Shown here piece by piece: positions 34,529 through 46,203 of a stretch of 64,000 bases of DNA. The stretch spans positions 372,001 to 436,000 of the forward strand of contig PYIU01000006.1 in assembly GCA_003415625.1 (NCBI GenBank). Reading direction: 5' to 3'. The DNA comes from Aquanectria penicillioides. Its lineage: Eukaryota; Ascomycota; Sordariomycetes; Hypocreales; Nectriaceae. A program made the translations under genes and the position numbers. Every line of letters begins with the position of its first letter. Position 1 is the stretch's first letter. The notes beneath the pieces are model-generated. The model was not told the DNA's origin, did no database searches, and worked only from the letters and a program-made list of their open reading frames with translations.

Positions 34529-36180
34529 ATGGCGTCAGCTCTCTTCTTCCTCGACCTCAAGGGCAAGGTGGGTTCCTCCTCTCCGCCGTCGTCGCTCGTG
34601 CTGCCGTCGTTTGCTTGCTGCTCCCCATAGCTTTGTCAACCTAGCTGCTCTCACGACCGGCGATGCCCGCCACCATCATGATGCTGATCTGGCCTTGCGC
34701 GCGCAGACCCTCCTCGCCCGCAACTACCGAGGTGACATCCCCATGTCCGCCGTCGAAAAGTTCCCCATCCTCCTCTCCGAAGCCGAAGAAGACTCTTCCG
34801 CCGTGCCGCCATGCTTCTCGCACGAAGGTATCAACGTACGTGACACCGCTACCGCCATGTCCTTGGCCTGAACCCGTCTGACATGGCCTTCTGTCTCTTG
34901 CTCCTTTTTAGTATCTCTACATCCGCCACAACAACCTCTACCTCCTCGCCCTCACAAAACGAAACACAAATGCCGCCGAGATCCTGCTGTTCCTCCACAA
35001 GGTCGTCGAGGTCTTCACCGAGTACTTCAAGGCCCTCGAGGAGGAATCCATCCGCGACAACTTTGTCGTCATCTACGAGCTTCTCGATGAGATGATGGAC
35101 TTTGGCTATCCCCAGACCACCGAGTCCAAGATCCTCCAGGAGTACATTACCCAAGAGTCCCACAAGCTCGAGATCCAGGCCCGCCCACCCATTGCTGTCA
35201 CCAACGCCGTCTCATGGCGATCTGAAGGTATCCGCTACCGCAAGAACGAGGTCTTCCTTGACGTCGTCGAGAGTCTCAACCTCCTGGTCAGCGCAAACGG
35301 CAACGTCCTCCGCAGCGAAATCCTCGGCGCCATCAAGATGAAGTGCTATCTCAGCGGTATGCCCGAACTGCGTCTCGGCCTCAACGACAAGGTCATGTTC
35401 GAGACGACTGGACGCTCCACGCGCGGCAAGGCCATCGAGATGGAAGACGTCAAGTTCCACCAGTGTGTGCGTCTCTCCCGCTTCGAAAACGACCGCACCA
35501 TCTCCTTCATCCCCCCAGACGGCGAGTTCGAGCTCATGTCATACCGCCTCAACACCCAGGTCAAGCCCCTCATCTGGGTTGAGTCAGTCGTCGAGTCCCA
35601 CTCGGGCTCCCGTATCGAGTACATGCTCAAGGCCCGCGCCCAGTTCAAGCGCCGCAGCACTGCCAACAATGTCGAGATCATCGTCCCTGTCCCCGACGAC
35701 GCCGACAGCCCTCGTTTCCGTACCAACATCGGTTCCGTCCACTACGCCCCCGAGCAGAGCGCCATTGTCTGGAAGATCAAGCAGTTTGGTGGCGGCAAGG
35801 AGTTCCTCATGCGCGCCGAGCTGGGCTTGCCGAGTGTGAGAGGTGACGATGAGCACGGTGGTGGCATGACTGGTGGTTTCGGTGGCAGCATGGGAGGTGT
35901 CGGCGGCCCTGGCAAGGGCGCCAAGCGACCCATCCAGGTCAAGTTCGAGATCCCCTACTTCACCACCAGTGGTATCCAGGTGCGGTACCTCAAGATTACT
36001 GAGCCCAAGGTAAGTCACATCGCCTCCCGCGATATATCCCCATCCCCCACCCCTCTCCTTTTCCCCTGAATCCCTGCTAACTCATCCCTCCCCTTCCAGC
36101 TGCAATACCCCTCCCTGCCTTGGGTCCGATACATCACCCAGTCCGGCGATATCGCCGTCCGACTTCCTGATGCCGTCTGA
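34529..36180 (+). CDS. APM1: AP-1 clathrin adaptor complex mu subunit
   Basis: The medium subunit of AP-1 recognises YxxPhi cargo signals at the trans-Golgi and endosomes. Exons 34529-34567, 34707-34835, 34912-36009 and 36100-36180 sum to 1347 nt (448 residues). The N-terminal longin-like domain begins MASALFFLDLKGK, then TLLARNYRGDIP, HEGINYLYIRHNNLYLLA and LHKVVEVFTEYF. The mu-homology domain covers about residue 165 to the end, with WRSEGIRYRKNEVFLDVVE, a cargo-contact region and a C-terminal RYITQSGDIAVRL. A Gly/Met-rich insertion (DDEHGGGMTGGFGG) sits in the mu-homology domain. The first exon is only 39 nt and is separated by a 139-nt intron. Confidence 0.97.
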
Positions 36181-39100
36181 GCCACTGCGCCCAGCGGCTC
36201 ATACGCTTTAACTCTAACCCCCTTTTTTTTTTAACCATTACGAAGAAAGGCCTGTTTTCTCCCACCAACGGTGTCGAGAACGCCGCAATAGACCATCCGA
36301 CCTGAGGTCGAAATCTACAGCGGCCAAATCAAGCGTTGGCGCGAGGGTTAAAATCGACTACTGCAGATACAAGTCGACGAGACATGCGGGTCGTACGAGA
36401 AAGAGATCAAGCTTATAACCACGGTGATGAGTTGGGTGGGATCATGTTGCACAAGGAGGTGGGACTTTATATACAGGGGGTTGTGGACGTGGGAAAAGCA
36501 GGCAGGAACGGAACTTGATAAAACATATCCACGAAAGATGAATGAATAATACAAGCCTTAAAAGATTCAAACTGTCGATTTCTCAAAACTTCTGTTGTGA
36601 GCATTCTGTTTCAACTAGCCACATTCATATCAGTGTTCCGCCGGCATTCTGTTGGGCTGCTGCTTCTGCTTCCATTCTGTTGCTGGCTGATACTGTTGTT
36701 TCCGGGGGGGGGGGAAGGTTCTTGTTGCTGTCCAAGGTAAAAATAAAAAATAAATAAAAATTCAAACGTATAGTTTCAATCTGTGTTTCAAATTCAAATC
36801 CCCTCTCTCCAGGTAGAGGGGAGAGACATTAATCATGGGCCCTCTGATAAGGACTGCATTTAATCAAGGTCAAGGCAACGTTGTGAGACGATCAGCGACA
36901 TGCATAACACTCTTTGGTTGTCATCATCAAAAGGAAGGGCAATGAATCATGGCGCGAGTGGCATGCAAGGGACTCGGGATTAGGACTCGAGCACAATAGG
37001 CCCGCCCCATTCAAAGGCGGCTAGACTGTCGTGTGTAGAGCCTAATGGGTTATTCGGGTCGAGGAAGACGGAGATGAGAAAGCCTCTTGGGTCATCCTGC
37101 TCTGTTTGGGGATCTAAACAGATGTGGAAGGCAGTTAGCTATAACCTGTCGGCTCATGCAATATTGTAAGTGATCGTATAGTTGCTTCAAACACGGATAC
37201 TCACATCCTCTAGGCTTCCCGTCGTGGTGCCACTGCTGTCGCCTCCATCTACCTCGGCGGTTTCCATCACCAAGAAACATGGCATTGACGTTGTTGTTCT
37301 GGCCTGTCCGGTCAGGTTCTGCACAGAGAGCCATGAGTCCCAGGACAGTCGGTAGCTCGCCGCCCAAACCACAAGATGGCGGCGAGTTGCTAAGGGGAGA
37401 TTTATACGTGGAAGGAAGAAGAGACGGGATCCAACTTGGCGACCTGCCTGCCACGTAACGTACAAGCCCCCCTCCACGCCCAAGTGGACTGTCCTCGTTC
37501 GCAACTTGCGAAATCCCTCGACAATGGTCTATAGGATGAAAGACACGAACAACCTGCCAGTTTGATTCGATAGTCAATGGGTCATCGAGGCAGACCAGCA
37601 GGGGAAGATGAGGGTTGCAAGCGAAGACAGCATGTGATTTGTATTTGACGAGTGAATAATATTCGTTTGTTTCATGGTTATATGCCGAAAGGTGTCCTCC
37701 AGCGGGATTTTGGAATTCTCGGTTCCATTGAAAGCCTTCGAAAGTGGATATGGATCCATTATGATATTGCATCACTCTGCTTGGAACCTCATTCGTATAT
37801 CGCCCCGGGCTGCATGGAGGGACGAAGTTGTGGTAGATATCACGATCAGGTTGGTCAAAGGTTAGCTCGTTGATTATGAATATAAAACTTAATGCCGGCA
37901 CTGCTGGTGGTCCCTGGTGGCTTGCGACTTTGCTGCTGCGACTAGATGAGCCGTGATCGGGCCTCCTCGACGTGCTCTTGGACTGTGGCTTGTTAGCTGA
38001 CGAGATTTCCTAGACAAGGTCTCATGTCAGACCTACAGGTCCTCTATGGGACATCTTGGTTAAAATCGAGAAATCCCGGGGTTACTGAGGCCGATGAGGT
38101 GGGGTACAGAATCACTGGTAACCCTACTGCGATCAGAATGGCCTCCTCCGGCGCCAGCGGGCATCTTATGCCGTCACCTCGCAGCTCCTCCACCACTCCG
38201 AGGGCAGAGCCGCATCCGACTGTGGCTGCCCAAGCTGCCATCCTCACTAACACGGGTCAACTTGGGCTGTCATGCCATGGGTCAGCCGTCCAGCGAGGGA
38301 GTCCGAGGGTCTCACCATCGGACCAACGGTGCCAGTCCTCGGGAGTCGTTGTGGGTGCGTGCCGCTTGCTAAACCTCCCACTTTGAAACAAGCATGGCAA
38401 CCATGTATTATGCATGAAGATGACGACAGCATACGTCCCTAAGGGTTGAATTGCCAGTGTCGATGCTGGTTGAGTGCTGCTGGCATCACGACACCCAACC
38501 CTGAGGCCAAACATCCCATTCGGTCGGCCATTCCGTTTACGATCTGATCCCGAGGCTTGACATCCCGTCCCGAAGAGGGTCGACACCACACAGTTTAAAC
38601 GGTGTCTCCGAGCCTGATCTTTGCGACTGCAGCTGATAGACGGAGTTCTGGCCGCTGATCCAGGACTCACCCTGGTTTCCCCACCACTACCATGACTCCC
38701 ACCACATCCCCCATAACCGCCTGCCCAGTGATGCTGCCCAGCCATCACGCGCACCCAGAGGGCGGCCGGGTTCAAGCAATCCCTGGGCTAGGGTAGCTCT
38801 GCAGAATGAGACCTGGCTGTGGCACGACGCTTGAAACCCAAGAAACGGAGTCCGGCCGGCAATGTGGAGGTGTAGCGAGACGGGCCAATGAAGCAGATCG
38901 TCCAGTCTCGGCGTGTCGGCCTGACGTTGGCGCTAGCAAGAGCATTATTCCCATATGGTTCCTACTCAGGGACAGGTGCAGCGAGTCTTGGGTGCTCTGC
39001 TCGGGCACGTCCTAGAAACACGGAGGTCCAGCCTGGTCGGGTGCCAAATGCTCTCGTCCAGGTTGGAATGGCCCCGCCACAGGAATGGGGGTCGGGTTCG

Positions 39101-40391
39101 GTTACCTCTGGAAAGAACCAGTTCCCACCGAAGTTCCGGAAGGCCGTAGAGCCGCAAGATGATGGCAATAATTCGAGCGTCGATGAGGGATATTCGGCAT
39201 CCCGGATCCCTGTTCAGAAGCAACCATCCGCATCAACCTTTTGGGGGATTCTCCTTCGATGTCTTTCAAACACTCAAAAAATAAAGCAATTCATTCCGGA
39301 GCAGCATCACCAAGTAAGCCGCCTTTCTCCGAGTGGAAGCGGCAGCATCGACCCCCCAAAGCGTAACATGCAACCTGCAGCCTGTTGGGTTTATAGGGTT
39401 GCACGGCGGCCCTTCACACAGGCTATGACAACATGCTTCTTGATAAGTTTGGAGTGCTTGAAGCTGCCGGGGTAGTGTTGATAAGACCGTAATAATCCGC
39501 CGAGCCGTATTGCTGATCCGGAGTCTAAACGAGGTGGATCATCGCAATATGAGCCCTGACCGGTTGACACTAAACGGCCGGAAACGTACAGACGGCAGGA
39601 TAGTCGCGTGAAGTCGGTCACGGCAGATTGCGGGAGCGACACCGGTAAGCTGAGGCCCATTCGCGATTGGAGCTTGGTTTGTAAGCGTTGCCGCGGATGG
39701 CGATGCGAGTATTGCCCATCGTTTTCTCCCTTACATGGCGTCCACATGACGTCCGTATCGTTTTTTCGTCACGTCTCCACCTCTGGTGCTGGTCAACATC
39801 TGCCGGGCTCATCACCTGAGCGGAACCTATCTTGGCGACCATACTGCCGACATGGCCTCGCTACGGATATACCAGAATGAAACGACGCGCGCGGGAGTAT
39901 TCGGCAAGTTGGTCGCTGACTTCCGAAGCATTGTGAGGCCCAGGGGGCTTGGTCTCGCCACGCCCTCAGACCTCATCGGAGGAAACCGCAGGTTGAAACG
40001 TAGGGACTGATTCTGCAACCATCGCTGGGCTGGAGGCGTTGGAAATTGTGTTTGGTATTCTTAAGGGTTCAAGAACTGGACAAATTTTTTTTTTTTGGGG
40101 CAGAAAGCAAAGCATATAAGAGATGGGTGAAGTTGACTTAGCGTCAGTTGCCTTGTCGGGTCGAAAGGAAGGGAGATTGGTTCATCCCCTTCCGCATGCT
40201 TCCAGAAGCCAAGTCGAGAGTGCAGGTGATCATAAAATGTGATTTCTCAATTCTTCCACGTATTCGCTGTCCAATTCTGCCCTTCTGCTCCCACCCTTCA
40301 CGCAGTCACTTTCAAATCGGCTTTCCACATGGTTGGTACAAGCCATGAGCTGAGTCCCAGGGACCTCAAACCTACCTTGGGCATCAACCAC
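36181..40391. other. 4.2 kb gene-poor convergent spacer APM1 / RKM4
   Basis: No recognisable gene. An 11-nt G run lies at 36704-36714 and a 14-nt T run near 40086. Several frames of up to 269 codons occur but show no motif and overlap on both strands. No terminal repeats or transposase/reverse-transcriptase motifs were seen, so I cannot call a mobile element. Confidence 0.4.
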
Positions 40392-41968
40392 TCAACCAGA
40401 CATTTTGGCCCTTTTTGACGGCCCTGCCTCTTCATCGACTGTCATTTCCACGTCGCGATCTGAAGCAAGAGCCCTTATCGCCTCTTCAAGAAGCTTCTTC
40501 TCGCCTATTCTAACCTCGACAGCCATCCGCGAACGTTGAGGAAGATCATCCTTCTTCAACAAGAGTTCGTCTTCGGAAATGCTGGTGGGGTATCGCGAGG
40601 CAAGAGTCTCGAGTGTCCTGGCCTGCACCACTTGCTGAATCTCATCCCGCTTTCGCTTGTCCGGGATTGCATCAGGCTGTGCCTTCTTCACACCTTTGAG
40701 AAAACCCTTCAGCTGTTCCTGGAGGTCGTCTGGCATGTTTTCAAATTGCGCAGGACGAGCAAAGGTACCGTCTGGATTAACCTCCCCAGTCTCGCGCTCT
40801 AGCACAAAGGTATCCTCGAATTCTTCATCTTCTTCAAGGTCGTTGCGCTGCTTCACATTAGATACCACATTGGATTATTGTAAACAGTACTCACTAGTTT
40901 CGCTAGAACAATGTCAGAGATGCCAAAATGGGTAGACATGGTGGACTCCACAACGTCCCACGGAATCTCCACCACATCATATCGAGAATGCCTCTCAGTG
41001 ACGTAACCATAACGTCTCAGGAGCTCGGAGTTGGGGTGGGGGCCGTAGTAGTTAAAAATCTCCTCACCCGCTTTGATGGGCCGCAGGCTGGTCACAGTAA
41101 GACTCTCCTCTTCATGGTTGACGTGGGCCTGTGTTGATGTCAGTTGGGTTACTCGGAGGACCAAGTAAGAAGCCTTACATTGAACTCCGCATCAGCATTG
41201 AGAATGTCAGCCATGGGGACCATTCCCATTAGAGATTTACCATCCCGGTCCTCAACCCAGCCATCGGCCTCTTCCTCCTCCGCCTCGTCTTCCTTTTCGA
41301 GGTCAAAGGCATATGCCATGATGGTACTTCCCATTCTATGCGCTACCTCAATAATTTCCTCATCACTCATGGACCCACTGGAAGGGAAGAAGTCGGGATG
41401 CTTCCGAATCACAGGTAGAAGCCTACCTCGGAACATTTCCTCGGCGCTGTCCTTGCCGATCTTTGATCGCATATGACTGGCCTGAAGCTGGTCCAGCTCA
41501 TCATCGGACCAAAACATGGGGGTATCAAAAGATGAGGGAAGGACATCGAAATATGACTTCCACAAGGACTTTTCACCCTGGAGGTACTCGTAGATCATGA
41601 CAAGGATAAGCGAGCTCCACGAGTCCATAGGGGGGGTCACATCTTCGTCATCTTCATCATTCTCAGGGACCCTATCAAGGTCGAAGACGTCAGGGAGCTT
41701 CTTAGGCAGCTCTGATGTTTCGATATTGACGATGCCCTTCCTTGGAATAGTGAAGAGGGTGGTGTCGGGGGCAATGTCCTGAAGTGCAACTACAACACGT
41801 CAACCATGGCCCATCTCAAAACAATATCCATTGCATACTTATTCCGCGGCCGGCATTTCGATCCCGAAGATCGACAATCTTGATTGCGTCGGAGAAGGAG
41901 GCTCCGGGCAGGGACTTGAACCATTGGAGAAATTTCTCACTAGCATCATTGAAGCTTGTGGAGTCCAT
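40392..41968 (-). CDS. RKM4: SET-domain ribosomal lysine methyltransferase Rkm4
   Basis: A SETD6/Rkm4-type enzyme; yeast Rkm4 monomethylates ribosomal protein eL42. Exons on the minus strand are 41839-41968, 41179-41789, 40895-41128 and 40392-40847, totalling 1431 nt (476 residues). The last acceptor could alternatively be three bases upstream. The split SET domain shows the N-terminal AGRGIIALQDIAPDTTLF segment, the interrupting helical iSET region (SLWKSYFDVLP), and the AdoMet/peptide block MADILNADAEFNAHVNHEE. The catalytic-channel piece GEEIFNYYGPHPNSELLRRY follows. A Rubisco-LSMT-like substrate-binding C-terminal region and a short basic tail (GPSKRAKMSG) complete it. The start Met at 41968 (MDSTSFNDASEKF) is typical. 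Confidence 0.92.
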
Positions 41969-42463
41969 TGTGAAGGCCAAAAAGAAGAAAAGAGATTGGA
42001 TCAAAGAAGAAAGAGGCTCCTATAGCATACAAGGGGTCAAACGAATGTCTTCAATTTGTCGATGGGTGCCCTTCCTCGCTAGCGTTTGAACCGACAGTGT
42101 GCAAATCTTTTGTTGAGGTAAAGTTGAGCAAGTCAAGACTACGGGTTAGTGAAGGGCACAGTGCGCCCGTGTCGGTCTCGCGGGCAACAACGGCACAAGC
42201 CACACCGTGTGTACAGGGTAGGGACTATCTATTCTGAAAACTCTTTCTTGCGCGAACTAAGAAACGGATTGTCGGTGAAGTTGTAGCCAGGCAATCTAGA
42301 GGAATCACCCTGATCCGACTCATTGTGTGTGAGATCTTGTTATTATGCCTATCACTGCCCGGGCGTTTACAACTATAGTTTAACAATTATATGTACATTT
42401 ACGATAAAAGATGCCATCCATTCATTAAGATCAACGCAACGTTGTGATCATTCTTCGGCCTTT
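41969..42463. other. Intergenic, RKM4 promoter and UVE1 3' end
   Basis: About 0.5 kb between two tandem minus-strand genes, AT-rich from about 42330. No gene was seen. Confidence 0.5.
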
Positions 42464-44419
42464 TTACCTTTTTTTTACCTCCCGTTTCTTTGGTTTTAAC
42501 CACTCTTCCATCCCTTCAGGCCAATAGACACGATTTTCCGGACCGCCCATACCAAAATCCTCAGAGCTTACAATCTTTTCCGAAATATCCATATCGCCGT
42601 CCGCGGAGCCATTAGTTTTCTTTTTTTGCCCATTCTTCGCGCTTTTCTTCTTGATTGCCTTGCGGGACTCATCCTCTCGCTCATAAGGCACAATGTCGTT
42701 GAACTTATTCCAGCCCGGCAGCTTGAACGTCCGCATCAGCTCAAAGACAGCCTGTTCCTTGTCCTTGGCTTCAATCATGAGGTCCATATCGGGAGCGCAA
42801 GGTGGCAGCGTCTTGACACGGGGAGAGTGCTTGCGGCGTTCTCGCGGTGTTATTGCTCCACGCGTTGGTTCACTGTAATGCATTTTCTGCGTAATATGCT
42901 TCCGGGTCCAGGTCTTCTTAATGCGCTCAAACAGGCCGATGATATCTAGTGTGCCTTCGCGGATGCTTGAATCAAAAATAATGTTGTGATGGTGGAAATC
43001 CAGTACCAAGGGGATGTTCAATTCTTCACAAATAGGAAGCAGGTCATGCACACTCCAGGACACATCGTCATTTTCCAAGACTAGACGTCGCTTGACGCCA
43101 TCGGAAAGCTTGGAATAATTTTCTCGGAAACGGTCTAGAGTCGCAGCCTTGTCGCCATAGGTCCCTCCCATGTGCAGGATCATAATGGCGTCACGGTCCA
43201 ATTGCTCGGGGAGCTTGAGGAGAGAGAGCATTTCATCGTGATATTCGAGATCACGCACGGCTGCTTTGACGACTTCATGTCTTGGGCTCCCAATCTGAGT
43301 AAACTGCCCAGGGTGTGTGGTGAGTCGGTGTCCCAGCGTGGCGGCCACTCTTCCAGCTTCGGTCAGAACCTCAGTCGCAAAAGGCGCCAACTTGTATCCA
43401 TGCTCCCCATGGCTAGCAAAGGGAAACATTTCGCTGCTTAGGCGCATGAACTTGATGCCGTACTTATCATTCCACCTTATCATCTTGGCGATATCCCGAG
43501 CGTTTGCCAAGCCGAGTTCCTGCACGTATTTCTTACCCCGTGCCACGTTGGGGGCCTTGGTTTTGTCAGGTCGGTTTTTTGTTGGATGCTCGGGCTGCGA
43601 GGGGTCCCGAAGAGGATACCGATGGTCAAGAATGGAAGATATTCGGCAAGTCCTAGAAGAAAAGACGGGTGGGTTGGAAGCCCGTAGATATGTATTGAGA
43701 CAAGCCTGTGAATAAGTTAGCTATGCCATGCCTTCGCGCCTGGTCCCCGATGGGTGACGGCAACGTTTTGAGCTTCGAGGCGCGCTCACATAACCCAGGC
43801 GCCCCAACCACGGTAGCGGTAGCCTATCACTGTTGACTGGGGGAGCTCGGCGGGCACCCCTTTCGGTTGCTTCGTCAGCGGCATCTTCAATGTCTCCTGC
43901 GGCGATGTCGGCGTCGTATCCGTCTAGAGGGAATTCCGCCTGGCATCTTGATTCGGACTCTGGCTTGAGACAGTTGACGTCCCGTGAGGGCATGTGAGGT
44001 TTTGGCTTGAGATCGATCTGCCTGGAGGAGTCTGGCTCTATGCTCAGATCCGAGTTCTCAACGGCCAATCGCTGAACCCGAACCACGCTCTGGAACTTAT
44101 GCTCCATCTCACTTAGCTCACGCATGGCCTTTGCGACGCCTTCTTTGGTTTCCCAGAGCCCCTTGGCTGGCCCTGAAACTTCTGGCTTGATTTCTCTGTC
44201 TGGGGACTCGTGGGTTCCGTCGCTGGTTGGCTGCTCCTTGAGTCTCCTGCTGCACCGTCTTTGCGCTTCGGGTCGAGGCGGCGGAGGGTGCGCCCCGGCT
44301 CTCTTTCGTTTAGGAGGCATTGCTGATGCGAAGTTTCTTCTGTGGATAGTGGACGAGAGAGAGTTGGCAGCAATTGGTGAGTAGTTGTGGGCAAGAGCGA
44401 CGAGGCATCGACAACGCAT
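42464..44419 (-). CDS. UVE1: UV-damage endonuclease Uve1 with two candidate starts
   Basis: A UvdE-type, metal-dependent TIM-barrel endonuclease that nicks 5' to UV photoproducts and other lesions. Exons 43790-44419 and 42464-43705 give 623 residues from the first Met. The core begins GRLGYACLNTYLRASNPPVF and continues with WNDKYGIKFMRLSSEMFPF, THPGQFTQIG, ILHMGGTYGDK, LENDDVSW and LVLDFHHHNI. These hold the His/Glu/Asp metal ligands. The C-terminal tail is Lys-rich. The N-terminus has a presequence-like segment (residues 1-33, ending HRRNFASA) followed by a second Met at 44320 (MPPKRKRAG). That arrangement suggests mitochondrial and nuclear forms. The intron donor is TAT|GTGAGC and the acceptor TTCACAG. 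Confidence 0.94.
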
Positions 44420-45378
44420 CTATTTCTGTTTTTAAGCGTCTGGTCTGCGGTGTTGATGTAGATCAGGAGGCGACATTCTCTGCCTTAGATGCCCTCTGCC
44501 TACAGTAAGCCTAAGGCATGTTGGTGAGCGACGAAGCAAAGAAACGGAGAAATGGAGACGGTCTATCGTGCTTCTTTGTTTGCAGGAGGAGGTCACATAC
44601 CACCTGGGGACTCGAGGCAAGCATCATTTGACCGGAGTAGGTCGCCCGACGAAGGGGACCAATGACGCTCGGCGCGTCATGCATGTCGGGGCGTTTCCCA
44701 GGTTTCTGTGCTTGTTTTTATGTGGCTTGAGCAGGCTGGTCGATGCAATTTGGCACGACAATTGGCTGTTCGATCGATGGCGGCATTTCTCGATCGTGAT
44801 GTCCATGATGGCAATGAAGTCATCCATATCCTCAGTGCCGATCGGCGATCCTTATTACATGTAGTGGCACTAACCAGCGCAGCGCGAGGGTTGATCCACT
44901 TAGCTTTCAGCGGTCCACTGACCAAGCAGCATCGCCGGTCCGTCCGGAGCGTTGGAGAAATGATCGTCTTCAGCCCGCCCAGCCAACCCGCCCTGCTCCG
45001 TGCTTCGGGAAGCCAGCAACTCAAAGGCACACCCAATTGTGCCATTCCCAAAATGTTTTGTCGGAGAATAATGCGCCTTTAGTGGAATTCAACATTCTCG
45101 ATGCCGATTCGAGAGTCGACAACGGGGTCTCGGCCGAATGACGTCGCCCGAGTCACCTTGGGGTCGTATTGTCCTTACACGGCCATCCATCTATGATGAG
45201 AAGACGCTAGGTCAGGGACTGTAGGTCCGTGGACAATCATTTGTATCGCCCTAGATTGTGGCTGGCCATGGAATCCCAGGCCGATCCATGGCTCGATTTG
45301 GATTTTTGAATGAATCATTTCCGCGTAATTGGATTTCTTTCCCCCTGGATGAGCTTATGAGCATTTCTCCAATAACGC
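44420..45378. other. Intergenic, UVE1 promoter and RING gene 3' end
   Basis: About 1 kb upstream of UVE1. Overlapping open frames on both strands show no family features, and no motif could be assigned. Confidence 0.4.
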
Positions 45379-46203
45379 TTAAAAGAAGGGTGGCACGCTA
45401 AAGGTCCGCTCGCGCCGCGGCTGCGACTTATAATACGGTTCTCGACAGATGGGACAGTCGTAGCGTTCAATAAGGAACCAGGAAGAGAGGCATTTGCAGT
45501 GGAAGGAATGGCCGCAGCTATTCAATGTGAGAATGTCATCATCAATCGTCTCGGACCGCGTGCTCTGAGCATCGGCGTCGCGCGACGGTCGGCCTGAGTC
45601 GCCCACTTCGGCTTGGCTTGCGCACGGGGCTTTCGATGTTACGGAGGCGACCTGTTGGAGAGCCGACAGGGCATCACCTGAGCCAGCCGTATGTACAGGT
45701 TCCGGGATCAGAGGGCCAATGCAGATCGGACTATGGCGCATCAGGTCAGCCGAGATTCGGGGTTGAGATATGGACCCGCCCGGAGCCTTGGGCGGCGACG
45801 GCGGCGGCGATGGAGCCCGACATCAATTGCGCCCCGGGGACTCGGGAGCTTTGGCCCAGATGGTGGACCCGTCGTCCACACGCGAGCACTTACCATTCTC
45901 CAAACTCGGATGGCGAAGTGACCGCCTCGATATCGGCATTGACGCCTCGAGGGTTCCTCTGGGCGACATTTGAACACGTCGTGTATGTACTGAGCTTGCG
46001 ACGAGCATCGTCGAGCTGGTCGGGCTGAGGATTGTAAATATGGGCCCTTTCCTCGCGGGACAGCTTGAAGCACGTCCTAGACCGGTTTCTGCTGTCAATA
46101 AGCTGGGTCGGGGGAATTGGCACCCTTTGGCAAAAACGTACAGAGGGCCCAGCAGAATGATGAAGAGGAACAGGACGAGCAGGATGATGCCCACTTTCTC
46201 CAT
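45379..46203 (-). CDS. Membrane-anchored RING-H2 finger protein with expanded loop
   Basis: A probable E3 ubiquitin ligase. Minus-strand exons 46142-46203, 45894-46091 and 45379-45730 give 612 nt (203 residues). The N-terminus is a single hydrophobic segment (VGIILLVLFLFIILLGPL), either a signal-anchor or a signal peptide. A charged stretch follows (SREERAHIYNPQPDQLDDAR). The RING ligands are C-P-I-C at residues 87-90, then about 68 residues, then C-G-H-S-F-H-C-K-C and a final C-P-I-C, giving C3H2C3 order. The first loop is much longer than usual for a RING and is Ser/Ala/Asp-rich. The CPIC codon is split by the 163-nt second intron, so unspliced reading hides the domain. The 50-nt first intron (donor GTACGT) is inferred. 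Confidence 0.75.

Noticed and set aside
37092..37901. 269-codon open frame on the minus strand
   Set aside because: It has no domain or motif, overlaps other frames on both strands, and lies in a gene-poor spacer with no splice support. It could be an orphan gene, but the sequence alone does not support it.
38888..39475. 195-codon plus-strand frame
   Set aside because: No motif, and it overlaps frames on the other strand in the gene-poor APM1/RKM4 spacer.
36181..40391. Possible transposon relic in the gene-poor spacer
   Set aside because: No terminal repeats, target-site duplication, or transposase, integrase or reverse-transcriptase motif could be seen.
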